From Tolypothrix brevis GSE-NOS-MK-07-07A (GTDB lineage: Bacteria; Cyanobacteriota; Cyanobacteriia; Cyanobacteriales; Nostocaceae): a stretch of DNA of 64,000 bases. Below are positions 63,886 to 64,000 of this stretch, piece after piece. Position 1 is the first letter of the stretch; each line of letters begins with the position of its first letter. Below the pieces are notes generated by a model. That model worked only from the letters and a program-made list of their open reading frames with translations. It searched no databases and was not told the origin of the DNA. The stretch lies in assembly GCA_019358985.1 (NCBI GenBank), contig JAHHIJ010000001.1, positions 186,001 through 250,000 on the forward strand. The letters run 5' to 3'. The position numbers were made by a program, and so were the translations under genes.

Positions 63886-64000
63886 ACATCTTTGCCACAA
63901 GTTCATAACAAAAATATGAAGGAAGACTCTGCGTACCTTTGCGTTTTCCTTAGCGTACCTCTGCGTTTAAAAAAAATTATTGCCCTCAGGCTAAATTAGG

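Overview
The window comes from a filamentous, probably heterocystous cyanobacterium (Nostocales-like). The evidence is a phycobilisome rod-core linker (cpcG), a Tab2-family protein, a CrtD-like carotenoid desaturase, XisH/XisI, Uma2 and TIGR03643 proteins, GCGATCGC (HIP1) octamers throughout, heptanucleotide tandem repeats and many short palindromic repeats. Genus is not assigned. It reads as ordinary chromosome with a backbone of conserved genes separated by repeat-rich spacers.

Layout. 1-3.2 kb: minus-strand operon of an AGE-family epimerase, a STAS protein and glgX (cut by the window edge). 3.3-7.1 kb: minus-strand cluster of small detoxification-type enzymes (DJ-1/PfpI, SnoaL-like, CMD-like, ABM monooxygenase, beta-propeller lactonase). 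7.8-10.8 kb: a tex fragment, a glutathione transferase, a PD-(D/E)XK-like protein and a TMEM175-type channel. 11-15.3 kb: rplS, tRNA-Trp(CCA), secE, nusG, rplK, rplA, rplJ, rplL, all minus strand. 15.5-26.8 kb: a second PD-(D/E)XK paralogue, crtD, VapBC-like toxin-antitoxin, GNAT, glycosyltransferase, M16 protease, fructosamine-kinase-like protein, Uma2, HTH protein and cpcG. 27.2-28.5 kb: a solo TnpB transposon gene. 28.9-39.6 kb: wecB, a CPA1 antiporter split by an in-frame TGA, DUF389, a third PD-(D/E)XK paralogue, a small membrane protein, pilT, a KaiB-domain protein, an MlaE permease and ychF. 39.9-45 kb: Orn/Lys/Arg decarboxylase and the sulfate transporter genes cysW, cysT and sbpA. 45.4-51.7 kb: glutamine amidotransferase, AhpD-like protein, two decayed PIN toxin-antitoxin loci, xisI/xisH and an EF-G-like GTPase. 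52-63.9 kb: TPR protein, PsiE-like, DUF1499, mercuric-reductase-like flavoprotein, ClC-CBS-USP channel, TldE/PmbA, Tab2, TIGR03643 protein and a methyltransferase.

The most unusual signal is in the repeats. One kind of palindrome, starting GTAGAGACG and ending CGTCTCTAC with a variable middle, sits at the centre of several miniature elements whose outer terminal inverted repeats are unrelated to each other. One element is inserted into another with a visible 4-bp target duplication, and a double copy of the palindrome lies in frame inside a TPR-protein gene. The same region shows gene decay: a PIN toxin truncated at a miniature element, another toxin-antitoxin pair collapsed by an internal deletion, and a 150-bp copy of the 3' end of the EF-G-like gene on the far side of xisHI.

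All calls come from reading the sequence and from remembered family motifs. No database search or structure prediction was run.
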